Below, piece by piece: positions 55,263 through 64,000 of a stretch of 64,000 nucleotides of DNA. Numbering within the stretch: the stretch's first letter is position 1; each line of letters opens with the position of its first letter. The stretch covers positions 4,011,539 through 4,075,538 of the forward strand of contig NC_009633.1 in the NCBI RefSeq assembly GCF_000016985.1. The letters run 5' to 3'. Source of the DNA: Alkaliphilus metalliredigens QYMF (lineage in GTDB: Bacteria > Bacillota > Clostridia > Peptostreptococcales > Natronincolaceae). A program made the translations under genes and the position numbers. The notes below the pieces were generated by a model. The model worked only from the letters and a program-made list of their open reading frames with translations, was not told where the DNA came from and did not search any database.

Positions 55263-56837
55263 ATGAAATTGAAGGAGTGGAATATGTTTGCTGAAATCCA
55301 AGGATACAAGTCCAAAGGACTGAATAAATCACAGGTAGCAAGGAGGCTGGAGATCGACTATAAAACAGTACATAAATATTGGGATATGACACCAGATGAA
55401 TTTGCAAGCTTAAGACAAAGAACTGAATCTAGAGAAAGGAAGGTGGACAAATATAAGGACGAAGTCTTAGCATGGATTAGAGAACATAGGGATTTATCAA
55501 GTGCTCAAATATATGATTGGCTAGAGGAAAAATATCATGTGCTGGACTTTAAGGATAGAACTTTACGACTATATGTCAATCACTTAAGGGAAGAACATAA
55601 GCTCCCTAAAGTAGTTTCAGCAAGGCAATTTGAGGAGGTGGATGAGCTTCCTATGGGATATCAAGCACAGGTTGACCTGGGCCAAATATGGCTAGATAAA
55701 CCTGACAAAACAAGAATCAAAGTATATTGCTTTGGTATGGTTTTATCCCATTCCAGACATAAATACATCTATTGGATAGACAAGCCCTTTACTACCCAGA
55801 CATTCATTGAGGCCCATAATAAAGCCTTTGAATATTTTGGAGGAATGCCTAAGGAGGTTGTTTATGACCAGGACAGAGTCCTAGTGGTATCAGAAAATCA
55901 TGGAGATATCATATACACAGAAGGATTTCAAAACTATATTAATTCCCTTAAGTTTAAAGTGTACCTTTGCAGGGGTTATGACCCACAGAGTAAAGGGAAA
56001 ATTGAAGCCGTAGTGAAATATGCCAAGTATAATTTTGCAAAGAATAGAACATTTGTAGATATTGACTCATTTAATGATGATTCGCTGAAATGGTTAGAAA
56101 GAAGAGGTAATAAAAAAGTCCATGAAACAACAAAGAAGGTACCGGCAGAAGTGTTTGCCCTGGAAAAGGAACACTTAAAGCCAATACCCACTCTATTTGT
56201 AAACACAACTAATACAAATAGTTTAACCTATCTCGTTAGAAAAAACAATACAGTTTTTTACAAGCAAAATAGATACCAAGTCCCTACGGGAACCTATTCT
56301 CCAGGGAAAGAGGTTAAATTAATTATTAAGAAAGATACCATGGAAATTAAGAACCAAGATACAGAACAGTTAATTATTGAACATAAAATCAGTCAGGATA
56401 AAGGAAAATTAGTGAAAATAGAGCACTATGATAGGAATGAGAGTAAACACTGTACAAGTCATGAAATCTACAACAAAGTGTTAAAAAGCTTAGACCATAC
56501 TGAAAAGGCTAATGAATTTGTTGATGTATTAAAAATAGAGAAGCCAAGACACTTTAAAGATCAATTTGCCCTAATAATGAATACAGTAAAAAACCAAGAC
56601 AAATCAATTGTTCAAAGGGCATTAAGCTACTGTATTGAAAGGAAATTGTTTAGCGCAGGGCTCTTGAAGGATGCCATACAGTACTTAAAACTTGAAGAAA
56701 ACAGACAACTAAATAAGAAGTACTTTAAAGCTGACATAACTACTCCTTCAAAATATCAGGATTTAAAGCCTCAAGTACGAGATATTAGAGAATACATGAG
56801 TGCCCTGAAGGAGGATAAAAGAAAATGGAAAAATTAG
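55263..56837 (+). CDS. istA: IS21-family transposase IstA
   Basis: 524 residues: an N-terminal HTH ([20 protein letters not shown]), an rve/DDE integrase core with Asp in [11 protein letters not shown], Asp in [10 protein letters not shown] and Glu in [15 protein letters not shown], and the usual IS21 C-terminal beta-barrel ([16 protein letters not shown]). The start is ATG 55263 or ATG 55284, the latter with better spaced AAGGAG. The stop overlaps istB by 13 nt. It appears intact and sits between relaxase and topoisomerase relics. Confidence 0.9.
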   Translation: MKLKEWNMFAEIQGYKSKGLNKSQVARRLEIDYKTVHKYWDMTPDEFASLRQRTESRERKVDKYKDEVLAWIREHRDLSSAQIYDWLEEKYHVLDFKDRTLRLYVNHLREEHKLPKVVSARQFEEVDELPMGYQAQVDLGQIWLDKPDKTRIKVYCFGMVLSHSRHKYIYWIDKPFTTQTFIEAHNKAFEYFGGMPKEVVYDQDRVLVVSENHGDIIYTEGFQNYINSLKFKVYLCRGYDPQSKGKIEAVVKYAKYNFAKNRTFVDIDSFNDDSLKWLERRGNKKVHETTKKVPAEVFALEKEHLKPIPTLFVNTTNTNSLTYLVRKNNTVFYKQNRYQVPTGTYSPGKEVKLIIKKDTMEIKNQDTEQLIIEHKISQDKGKLVKIEHYDRNESKHCTSHEIYNKVLKSLDHTEKANEFVDVLKIEKPRHFKDQFALIMNTVKNQDKSIVQRALSYCIERKLFSAGLLKDAIQYLKLEENRQLNKKYFKADITTPSKYQDLKPQVRDIREYMSALKEDKRKWKN

Positions 56838-57568
56838 AATCAATAAAGGATCACGCTAAAAAACTCAAATTGAACTACTTAAATACCAATGCAGATTCCA
56901 TCGTTGAAAATGCTGACATAAACAACATTTCATATCAGAATCTTTTACTGTCAATATTAGAAAACGAAGTCGATCTCAGAGAGAAAAAGGCCCAGGAACG
57001 CAGAGTTAAGGCTGCAGGCTTTCCGGTACTTAAGACAATAGAAGAGTTCGATCTAACCTTTCAAAGATCGATTACCCAAAGACAAATCAATAGTCTTATT
57101 GAGATGGACTGGATAGATAGAATGTATAATCTAATACTTTTAGGCCCTCCAGGGGTAGGTAAAAGCCACTTGTGTATTGCATTAGGGTACAAGGCTGTAG
57201 AGATGGGCTACAAGGTTAGCTTCACCACCATGGACAATCTGATGCACTGTTTAAAAACACAGGAGATATCAAGAAAAAGCAAAGGGAAAATCAACAATGT
57301 TTTATCTTCTAGTCTTCTGATCATCGATGAGCTAGGTTACCTCCCCATATCAAGAGAAGAAGCGAACTTGTTTTTCCAATTAATATCAGCCCTTCATGAA
57401 CAAACATCGTTAATTATTACCTCCAACAAAGGGCTTGAAGATTGGACCGAGTTATTAGGGGACCCCGCTTTAACCACGGCAGTGTTAGATAGAATCACTT
57501 ACAGATGTGAGCTATTTAATATGACAGGTAAGAGCTATAGATTAGAACATCGAGAATCATTGTTTTAA
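56825..57568 (+). CDS. istB: IS21-family helper ATPase IstB
   Basis: 247 residues of AAA+ type: Walker [16 protein letters not shown], Walker [12 protein letters not shown], sensor [12 protein letters not shown] and arginine finger region [13 protein letters not shown]. It assembles on DNA to select targets and stimulate IstA. ATG 56825 is within istA after GAAGGAGG, so the two are coupled. Full length. Confidence 0.92.
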   Translation: MEKLESIKDHAKKLKLNYLNTNADSIVENADINNISYQNLLLSILENEVDLREKKAQERRVKAAGFPVLKTIEEFDLTFQRSITQRQINSLIEMDWIDRMYNLILLGPPGVGKSHLCIALGYKAVEMGYKVSFTTMDNLMHCLKTQEISRKSKGKINNVLSSSLLIIDELGYLPISREEANLFFQLISALHEQTSLIITSNKGLEDWTELLGDPALTTAVLDRITYRCELFNMTGKSYRLEHRESLF

Positions 57569-57592
57569 TAGATGAAGGAGGCGATTGTGATT

Positions 57593-57781
57593 ATGTTGTT
57601 AAGAGAGAAAGATTTAAAAAAGTATTTGTTTAGCAGAAGGATAACTATCTCTGATGGCTTAAAGCAGGAATTATTAAATGAGTATGGATCTCCTGTAGAA
57701 GATGATGAAGGTCATATTTTCGAGTATACGGAGCAAGATATTTATGAGCAAATCAGAAAAGTCATAAGAGATAAAAACTAA
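57593..57781 (+). CDS. small ORF downstream of istB
   Basis: About 62 residues (MLLREKDLKKYLFSRRITIS onward) following istB by 24 bp with GGAGGCGATTG upstream. Charged, no membrane segment. Similar third ORFs trail some clostridial IS21 elements; the role is unknown. It probably belongs to the element. Confidence 0.5.
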   Translation: MLLREKDLKKYLFSRRITISDGLKQELLNEYGSPVEDDEGHIFEYTEQDIYEQIRKVIRDKN

Positions 57782-57869
57782 TATTCGTTTAATAAAGTTC
57801 AGTGATTATAAGATAAATTACAAGCAGTAGTGTATGGAGAGATTTGGAAATTACTATGGAAAACTATTT

Positions 57870-58463
57870 GCCAAAATTTCTCCAAAAACACTTGCCAGTT
57901 ACACCAACACTTAATTTGCTTTTATATACCGTTGTGAAGAGCCTTGTTGCATTTAACCCGACAATCCAATCTGCTTTAGCCCTTGTAAGGGCTGACTGGT
58001 ATAAATTTTCATAATCCATACCAGGCTTTAGTTTATCAAATCCAGCTTTAATGGCACTGTTGTCCATTGAACTGATCCAAAGTCTTTCAAAGGGTTTTTG
58101 AACGCCAACCTTGTCATAAACGAGCTTAAAAATTAATTCGCCTTCACGTCCTGAATCCGTTGCTTCAACTACACTTGTCACTTGATCTTATTTAATTAGT
58201 TTTTCTAATATGCGATATTGCTTTTCCGTTTTTTTATTAATCGAAAAGTGCCACGTTAATGGCATGATTGGCAAATCTTCGTATTGCCAACTCAAATATT
58301 TAGGATCATATTCTTCTGGTGTAGCCAGTGAAACCAAATGACCAATACACCAACTTACAATATAGCCATTTCCAGTGAGATAACCATCTTTCTTTTCATT
58401 TGCACCAAGCACCCCCGCTATAGCTCTTGCAACACTGGGTTTTTCTGCTATTACTAGCTTCAT
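57870..58463 (-). pseudogene. topB: DNA topoisomerase III (TopB) N-terminal fragment with nonsense codon
   Basis: ATG 58463 begins LVIAEKPSVARAIAGVLGA, the TOPRIM start of conjugative-element TopB, with HLVSLATPEEYDPKY following. In-frame TAA at 58188-58190 interrupts KLIK-stop-DQVTSVVEATDSGREGEL. Reading continues to SALTRAKADWIVGLNATRLF and ends soon after KLSVG, where intact proteins carry the catalytic Tyr region. It is truncated by the IS21 right flank and non-functional. Confidence 0.82.
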
Positions 58464-58483
58464 GAAATCACCTTCTTTCTGAG

Positions 58484-58954
58484 CTAACGCTCGATTTCTG
58501 AATGTTCTTTAGCATTTGTCGATTCAATAACATTTTTCTCTGTTAAGTCTTTGATCTGTTTTCTTAAGCTACTTTTTTCGAAATCACGCTCCCTATAATA
58601 TTCAGAAAACCTTATTTTGATGGCTTGATGAAATTCTGCTGCATATTCACAAGCAAATAACGATGATGGCGTGGTTAAGCTTTCTGTACCTTCCTCAACA
58701 TAACCATTCCAAAGATTATAGGCCATTCTAGTGACCTTATAACTTGTTCCTGTCTGATATGGTTGGTGAAGATGCTCTGGCATGATTCCACCTTCTTTAA
58801 AATCAAATAGATCTTCAATATGCTTTCTTGTGGTTTCGCAAATGCCCATACAATAGAAGAATGCTTTGTAATAGACGTCTGTTTGGTTAGTTCTAGCCAG
58901 CATTTCTTTGTAAAATAATTCATGTGCTTCTGAGTTGAATTTAATCGTCTCCAT
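58484..58954 (-). CDS. DUF6075-like conjugative-element protein
   Basis: 156 residues: FNSEAHELFYKEMLARTNQT, then YYKAFFYCMGICETTRKHIE, then DLFDFKEGGIMPEHLHQPYQ and MAYNLWNGY, a pattern typical of DUF6075 proteins carried with TopB in clostridial integrative elements. ATG 58954 follows AAAGGAATT. The C-terminal 25 residues look unrelated and may be a frame-changed end. Function unknown; the neighbour relation to topB supports element origin. Confidence 0.62.
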   Translation of the reverse strand: METIKFNSEAHELFYKEMLARTNQTDVYYKAFFYCMGICETTRKHIEDLFDFKEGGIMPEHLHQPYQTGTSYKVTRMAYNLWNGYVEEGTESLTTPSSLFACEYAAEFHQAIKIRFSEYYRERDFEKSSLRKQIKDLTEKNVIESTNAKEHSEIER

Positions 58955-59014
58955 GTTTAATTCCTTTCTTTAACTTCTGGACAAGTTGGCCAGAGGTTAT
59001 TTGGGGTATAAAAA

Positions 59015-59046
59015 AACCAACAAACGGGTTATTTGTTGATTTTTTT
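59015..59046. terminator. bidirectional terminator
   Basis: CAACAAA and TTTGTTG arms around CGGGTTA with T-tracts on both strands (ATTTTTTTTT on plus, GTTTTTTT on minus). It separates the ABC-3C-like operon from the conjugative-element relics. The rest of 58955-59211 has no ORF. Confidence 0.72.
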
Positions 59047-59211
59047 TTGGGTTATTTAGTTTGGTTGTAGCAATAGTTTAAATTGTAATAGTTCTATATC
59101 TTTGTGATACGTCAAAAAATTTAAGTAAGGTTCTGATGATATGCGAGGAATCGGTGTTGAAATTAGGATTGACATAGGTATTCTGTATATCCCTGTTATC
59201 AACTGACATTC

Positions 59212-62169
59212 TTAAATCTGATCAGCAAAGACACCATCTCTGCCTACTATTAATCGATATACTTTATTCTCAATACCATCATTGTCAAGTTTCCTACGGA
59301 AAAAATTTACTTGCTGACTGTCATGAGTTGAAAGCATTACTTGAAAATCTAAATCTGAAATATAATCACGTAAAAGATCAAATACAGATGAAGCGTGAAC
59401 AAGATCGTGATGTTGGGTTGGATCATCAAGGAGGAGTGCTCGCCATGGAGTCCAATGATGTTGTTTTGCCATAGCTAACATGAATGTCAATTGCAAATCT
59501 GTTAATTGAGCTTCGCTTGCGATTTGATTCACCGGAATACTATTCCCGTTAAGAATTGCTCCAACTTGTGCTGTTGGTTTATTTCGAACAGTATTTGATT
59601 TTAATAATTCACCTGTTGAAAAGCGTGAATTCACAATCGTCCTCTGTAATAATTCACTCCACGGCTCATTTATACTATCAATATACTTGTTTATCTGATT
59701 TAGTTCAGAATCAACTTTGCGGAAAATAAATGACATTGTCTCATTTTTGTTTTTCATTTCGTTGAACTTTTTCTCTTGCTTTTCAACCCTTGATGACAAA
59801 AAAACAAGGTGTTCCTCTTCTGAACGCTCACCACATTCTATTTTAACTTTTTCATTTAGCTCGATAAAGCTTTCTGCTTCTTTCCAAGCTACCAATTGCT
59901 GTTGTACATCCTTAAGTTGACTTAAAGAGTCTGAACATTTTTTTTGTTGGTTTTCAATATTGCTTTTAGCTAAAAACAAAGATATCGGATTAGGTTTGTC
60001 GGGAAGTCCTGACTCAAACCATTCTGTTTCAATTTGACTTTGCTGAGACCTAAGCTGTAATAAGTGATCGTTAATTTTATGAAGTTCTGTTTGCAATGTA
60101 TTTAATTCCTTCTGAAACTTCTCTAGCATTATTGTATTTTGGGAACACAATGTCATTGAAGTTTCTATTTCTAGTTCTAGAACAGATATATAAGCAGTCA
60201 ATTTTTCTAAGTTATGCCCTTTTGTTCTCTCTTCAAGGCAAACTATTTCTTCTAATAAAAGTTTTATCAACGACTCATTTGCTTGTATTTCACTTTTAAG
60301 ATCATCAAATTCTATTCGGATTTTCTCATTCTTTATTCGTGCATCAGTAATAGTATTTTCAGAAGGCATTTCTTTAAGAGCCTTCTTTTTTTCTAACAAC
60401 TGATCATGAATACCAGTTTGACTATCTATTGAGGATGATATAAAATTAAGAGCATCGTTGGAATTAATACAATTTGGGAAAGATGTTAGAATTTCGGACA
60501 ACCTTTTTTTAGTATCTTCTAACGATTCTCTTTCGTGAGTGATTTTTAAATTTATTGTGTTTAAATCAGATGATAATTTTTCTAAATCGTCAACAAATTT
60601 CTTTTGAGCTTCTTCTAGTTTTTTTAGATTTTGCGTCATTTTATGCGCAGCTGGATTCATCCACTCAAGAGCGATTTTAATTTGTTTCTGAAGTTCTTCT
60701 GGTTCAAAGTCCGTATTACACACCGGACATTTACATTGATCAACTGGTAAATGTTTCGCAATACTATTAATTGAAGTTTGTATTGCATTGGAACCCTCTA
60801 GATATTTTTTTATTATCTGATTTGTTTGATCAATTTGAAGATTGTTTTTTATTTGATCGCTTTCTATCTTTTTTATTTCTTGAGTTAATTCAAATTTTAT
60901 TTTCTCATAATCTGGTATATTTTTTTCTTCAATGTCTGAGTTTTGTTTTTCTAAAACCTCCAATTGTGTTTGTAAGGTGCGTAATTTGTTTACAAATTCT
61001 TGTTTATTTAGTACTTGAATTATTTCAGAATCAAGTATCTCGTGTTCGGTCTTTAACTTTAAGAAAGCCTCTAGATCCTTACATGATTCAGCGAATTCAT
61101 CTTGTTTTTTAGGAAATTGAAGATTCAAAGGTTGCATATCTATTGATTCTTGCTGATATTTCTCACGCTTTTCAGCTAAAAGTCTTAGATGTTTTTGCAT
61201 TAACATACTGTGATCCTTTTTTACAACGCTTTCTGATTTCATTTCCTCGTCAGCCTTAATCTTAACTTTTAAATCTTCTATTTTTTCATTGAGCTGACCT
61301 GTTTTCGTTTTATTACTTTCAATGTCTGCTTCTTTAGTCTTTATTAGAAGAGTGTTTTCTTCATAAGTTTCTAACTTACTCTCAATTGATGAATACTTAA
61401 TTTTCAAACTCGAATGAGAATCTATTTTTGAAGATAATAAGTCTTTAGTTGTTTCTAGGAAAAGCGATAACGCTTGCTGATTTAGTTTAATATCTGCATT
61501 TTTTTTCTTTATTATTACATGCCCATTGTTAATTACTTGATAGATTAAATCTAGAGAAACTAGTTTGTAGTCAGATGAAGCTAGATCACGATCTTTAATA
61601 ACTTTTATAAAATTATTTCTGCGTTCCAATTCTTCATTGTATGAATTTTCTAAATTTATAATTTCTTGGTTAACAGCTTTAATTAAACTTGTTTTTTTAC
61701 TAAATATTTTATTCAAACCCTGTCCAATAGATAGTTTATCAAGACTACTTCCTGCTCCATTCTGATCAGACGTCACAAACCAAAATTTACCTCTTTGATC
61801 TAAAATATGCGTTAACCCTAAAAGGTAAGGAAGTGATGTTAGTTTATCCTGAAATAATTTTACATGGTCTCCTTTCAGCAAGGGTGTTTGACCATGGCGA
61901 AAAGCTACCTCACAATAAAGATCATTATCAAAATCTAATCGAATATCCAATTCTTTTTTTCCATCTCTAATGAGTGCGTTTGGAGGGTCGCCTAATTTGC
62001 TTTTTAAGGATCCTGACAATGCCAATTCAATTGCTTCAAATATAGTTGTCTTACCGGTTCCGTTTGGTGCTAAAAGGATGGTAGCCCCTTTACCAAAATT
62101 AATTTCTACATCTTTTGCAAAACGTCGTGCATTACTGATTGATATTTTATTTAAGTGTATGTTTTTCAT
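59212..62169 (-). CDS. SMC/RecN-like ABC ATPase of an ABC three-component conflict system
   Basis: 985 residues. The N-terminal half-ATPase has Walker A LLAPNGTGKTTIFEAIELAL (residues 33-52). A long coiled coil (about 170-900) is broken near 477-482 by a zinc hook CKCPVC. The C-terminal half-ATPase has a signature-like SEAQLTDLQLTFMLAM, Walker B ALLLDDPTQHHD and H-loop LSTHDSQ. This is the SMC/Rad50/RecF architecture. It overlaps the middle gene by 4 nt. Family context (ABC-3C, related to Lamassu and other SMC-based defence) suggests it senses DNA structure and triggers the partner effector. Confidence 0.82.
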   Translation of the reverse strand: MKNIHLNKISISNARRFAKDVEINFGKGATILLAPNGTGKTTIFEAIELALSGSLKSKLGDPPNALIRDGKKELDIRLDFDNDLYCEVAFRHGQTPLLKGDHVKLFQDKLTSLPYLLGLTHILDQRGKFWFVTSDQNGAGSSLDKLSIGQGLNKIFSKKTSLIKAVNQEIINLENSYNEELERRNNFIKVIKDRDLASSDYKLVSLDLIYQVINNGHVIIKKKNADIKLNQQALSLFLETTKDLLSSKIDSHSSLKIKYSSIESKLETYEENTLLIKTKEADIESNKTKTGQLNEKIEDLKVKIKADEEMKSESVVKKDHSMLMQKHLRLLAEKREKYQQESIDMQPLNLQFPKKQDEFAESCKDLEAFLKLKTEHEILDSEIIQVLNKQEFVNKLRTLQTQLEVLEKQNSDIEEKNIPDYEKIKFELTQEIKKIESDQIKNNLQIDQTNQIIKKYLEGSNAIQTSINSIAKHLPVDQCKCPVCNTDFEPEELQKQIKIALEWMNPAAHKMTQNLKKLEEAQKKFVDDLEKLSSDLNTINLKITHERESLEDTKKRLSEILTSFPNCINSNDALNFISSSIDSQTGIHDQLLEKKKALKEMPSENTITDARIKNEKIRIEFDDLKSEIQANESLIKLLLEEIVCLEERTKGHNLEKLTAYISVLELEIETSMTLCSQNTIMLEKFQKELNTLQTELHKINDHLLQLRSQQSQIETEWFESGLPDKPNPISLFLAKSNIENQQKKCSDSLSQLKDVQQQLVAWKEAESFIELNEKVKIECGERSEEEHLVFLSSRVEKQEKKFNEMKNKNETMSFIFRKVDSELNQINKYIDSINEPWSELLQRTIVNSRFSTGELLKSNTVRNKPTAQVGAILNGNSIPVNQIASEAQLTDLQLTFMLAMAKQHHWTPWRALLLDDPTQHHDLVHASSVFDLLRDYISDLDFQVMLSTHDSQQVNFFRRKLDNDGIENKVYRLIVGRDGVFADQI

Positions 62170-62750
62170 CTGATTCTCTCCAAGAGTTCATTACCATTAT
62201 CGTCAGAGTTAAAGGCTTCTTTCCAAATTTGCTGAACAGGAGCGTCAAACCAAGAGAATTCTTGTTGAGTTTTTAAGAAAACAGTATTTACCGGATCAAT
62301 TTGTATGGTATCTTCGCTGATTACGCTAAAATTTGCTAGACATGTACGCTTTATTAAGCTTTCTGGATTCTCATCTCCACGCTGAACATACTTTTTACAA
62401 AACGACTCTGTCGCTTCGATTCTCATACTTTCATCGATTGTGAAAACATCATTCTCTGATATGACTATAAGATACAAATCTGAAGTTTCAGGATCGGTTA
62501 AGCTATTTTTTACTGCTGCAACCCATTGTAAGGCGTTCTTCAATGTTTCAGTCTCATTTATCTGTACTAATAAAAATGTACGATATGTTTTTAACTCTGG
62601 CTTGTTCTTTCTTTTCAAACGAAAAATCTGTTTATCTAATTTCTGTTCATCCAAAGCAGATAGATGCTTTGATATATCAATAGATGACTCTTTTTCAAAT
62701 CGTTGTTCAATCACTCTATCCATATATGAAGATAGTTCTTCTAATTTCAT
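62166..62750 (-). CDS. middle component of the ABC three-component system
   Basis: 194 residues, soluble. It begins MKLEELSSYMDRVIEQRFEK and contains a mixed alpha/beta stretch (TYRTFLLVQINETETLKNAL, then SDLYLIVISENDVFTID) and a Cys pair (ESFCKKYVQ, KRTCLANFS). Stop and start codons overlap with both neighbours (4-nt overlaps), so the three proteins are made together. Assignment to the middle-component class is by position, length and fold impression; sequence alone is not diagnostic. Confidence 0.6.
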   Translation of the reverse strand: MKLEELSSYMDRVIEQRFEKESSIDISKHLSALDEQKLDKQIFRLKRKNKPELKTYRTFLLVQINETETLKNALQWVAAVKNSLTDPETSDLYLIVISENDVFTIDESMRIEATESFCKKYVQRGDENPESLIKRTCLANFSVISEDTIQIDPVNTVFLKTQQEFSWFDAPVQQIWKEAFNSDDNGNELLERIR

Positions 62751-64000
62751 CCTGTAATCTCCTTAATATTAGTTAGATTTATACTTTCAGAATCTCGCAG
62801 CTGACTTTTGACATAGTTTCTAACCGCTTCTATGTCTCCTTTATTTATTAACTTTCTGAACTCTACACAGTTTGTAATAATTAAATCGGGAGTTTTTCCA
62901 TCAGCAATACTATTTTGCACTTGATCTTTGGAATAGCTTATTAGATCATTCCACATTTCATTTGGTGGAGATGTCACTTTAGAAAAAATTAAAGCATTAG
63001 CGGTTTCTTTCCCAATTATAATATTTCCATCCTCATCAATTGCTTTTACTTTTCGTTGTTTACCAGCTTCCCCACTCCAATATCTAAGACCTACTGCAAC
63101 CGGAGCTAGCTTATCGTTTATTTTTTTCCAATCACCATTATTCTCAGGATCCAGTGCTATTGAAATTATTAGTAAATTGAATAAACTTTCCGCAAGAAGT
63201 TGTGCAGTTCTCATACCAACTCTAAGCATCCCGTTTATACTTTCACCTTCGGCACGAGGATGCACTATACTCTTAAGTAGTTCTCCAATCCCTTGAGCGT
63301 CATTATTCAACTTCTTTTTCCAAATTTCCCACCTTGCTTCAAGTTGATCTTGAAGTGTCGTTGAGTGAATATTATACATTCCACTAATGAGTTCTTCTAT
63401 ATTTATCGATACTTTATTCCACGTTTCCAAATGCATAGTTTTTTCCATATTATCTGAATAATTCCTATTTTCTGCTCTACTCGAAAGTTGCTTTATTTCT
63501 TCGCATCTAAAGTTTTCATTATTTTCAACAATAGACAATGTCTGTACATCATTAATTTCAAGCCCTAGTGTTCCACCAATTTTGTCATTTATTCTGCTTC
63601 GAATAACAGCACTATTTACACAGTGCGTATTTGAATTACCAGTTTGATGTATTGCTAACCTTAAAAGTGAATCAGATACACCACACCGATCACTCAATTC
63701 TGCATTAATTTTTAGATTTTGAAGTAATGTGCCATTCCATAACTTGGGAATTACAAAATTAGGTCTTTCAATTTCAGTATTTAATTCAATATCATTAGTT
63801 CCTGAGACACACCACTTACTATCTTGTTTTTCAAATTGAGTCCACAATGAAATATTTGGCTGTAAGTAAGATTTCAATTCAAACAATAAACAACGCGGAC
63901 TAACGGCACCCGTAAAAGTAGTATTGATATGAATATACGAAAGTATTCTTTCTCTTACTTCCTTTACTTTATCTGAGATAAATATATCTTTTAATTTATC
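62747..64000 (-). CDS. third component of the ABC three-component system (5' end outside window)
   Basis: The frame is open from 62747 through the TTG at 63886 to the right edge (DKLKDIFISDKVKEVRERIL at the edge, then FTGAVSPRCLLFELKSYLQP), so at least 417 residues are visible and the start lies beyond 64000. The segment FELKSYLQPNISLWTQFEK and the C-terminal helical part with HPRAEGESINGMLRVGMRTA resemble proteins annotated as ABC-3C system components. The N-terminal effector domain is not in view, so the toxic activity cannot be assigned. Confidence 0.65.
   Translation of the reverse strand, partial: DKLKDIFISDKVKEVRERILSYIHINTTFTGAVSPRCLLFELKSYLQPNISLWTQFEKQDSKWCVSGTNDIELNTEIERPNFVIPKLWNGTLLQNLKINAELSDRCGVSDSLLRLAIHQTGNSNTHCVNSAVIRSRINDKIGGTLGLEINDVQTLSIVENNENFRCEEIKQLSSRAENRNYSDNMEKTMHLETWNKVSINIEELISGMYNIHSTTLQDQLEARWEIWKKKLNNDAQGIGELLKSIVHPRAEGESINGMLRVGMRTAQLLAESLFNLLIISIALDPENNGDWKKINDKLAPVAVGLRYWSGEAGKQRKVKAIDEDGNIIIGKETANALIFSKVTSPPNEMWNDLISYSKDQVQNSIADGKTPDLIITNCVEFRKLINKGDIEAVRNYVKSQLRDSESINLTNIKEITG

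Noticed and set aside
61970-62173. Plus-strand frames inside the SMC-like and kinase genes
   Set aside because: They are antisense shadows of well-supported minus-strand genes with no start signals.

Overview
The window is AT-rich DNA with Shine-Dalgarno sites close to GGAGG, frequent TTG/GTG starts and gene families typical of low-GC Firmicutes (PadR, MarR, GntR/Ytr, Bce/Yxd, DUF2089-YvlB-YvlD, IS21, IS4, IS1182). An anaerobic clostridial chromosome (for example Clostridiaceae or Alkaliphilus-like) is the best guess. The species cannot be fixed from the sequence.

Layout. 1-4.1 kb: a group II intron scar, then a MarR-controlled drug-efflux region (MarR, a decayed ABC pair, a DrrAB-type ABC pair and three very small ORFs) with four near-identical operators. 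4.3-10 kb: IS21 and IS1182 scraps, a PadR plus sialate O-acetylesterase module with palindromic operators, a RAYT fragment and a truncated AraC gene. 10.3-13.7 kb: a PadR plus acyl-CoA thioesterase/BAAT gene split by an intact IS4-family element with a 10-bp target duplication. 14-26 kb: accessory genes (GNAT, transglutaminase-like, AraC, Vat-type acetyltransferase, ZupT) mixed with decayed genes (AraC, PIN, TOPRIM/DUF3991, KatG), a tRNA 3' fragment and several RAYT/REP scraps. 26-44 kb: more ordinary chromosome, with a MerR-controlled ABC exporter, DinB, a DUF2087 regulator, a secreted duplicated-domain protein, a GntR/YtrA-type ABC operon, a DUF2089-YvlB-YvlD operon and a complete BceRS/YxdJKLM-YxeA peptide-sensing module. 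An S8 protease gene at 35.7-39.0 kb is split by a second, inactive copy of the same IS4 element. 44-64 kb: an accessory/defence region with a protein kinase, an RHH-DUF262/HNH-helical-zinc-ribbon cassette, a RAYT with flanking REP repeats, relics of a conjugative element (relaxase, topoisomerase III, DUF6075) carrying an IS21 element, and a three-gene ABC-ATPase conflict system (ABC-3C type) that runs off the right edge.

Two themes recur. One-component regulators sit beside exporter or hydrolase genes, with operators overlapping their promoters (MarR, PadR twice, MerR, GntR, DUF2089, RHH). Gene decay is extensive: at least fifteen loci show nonsense codons, frameshifts, internal deletions or IS insertions. 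The most promising uncharacterised systems are the RHH-DUF262 cassette near 49.6-53.3 kb and the ABC-3C-like operon at 59.2-64 kb.
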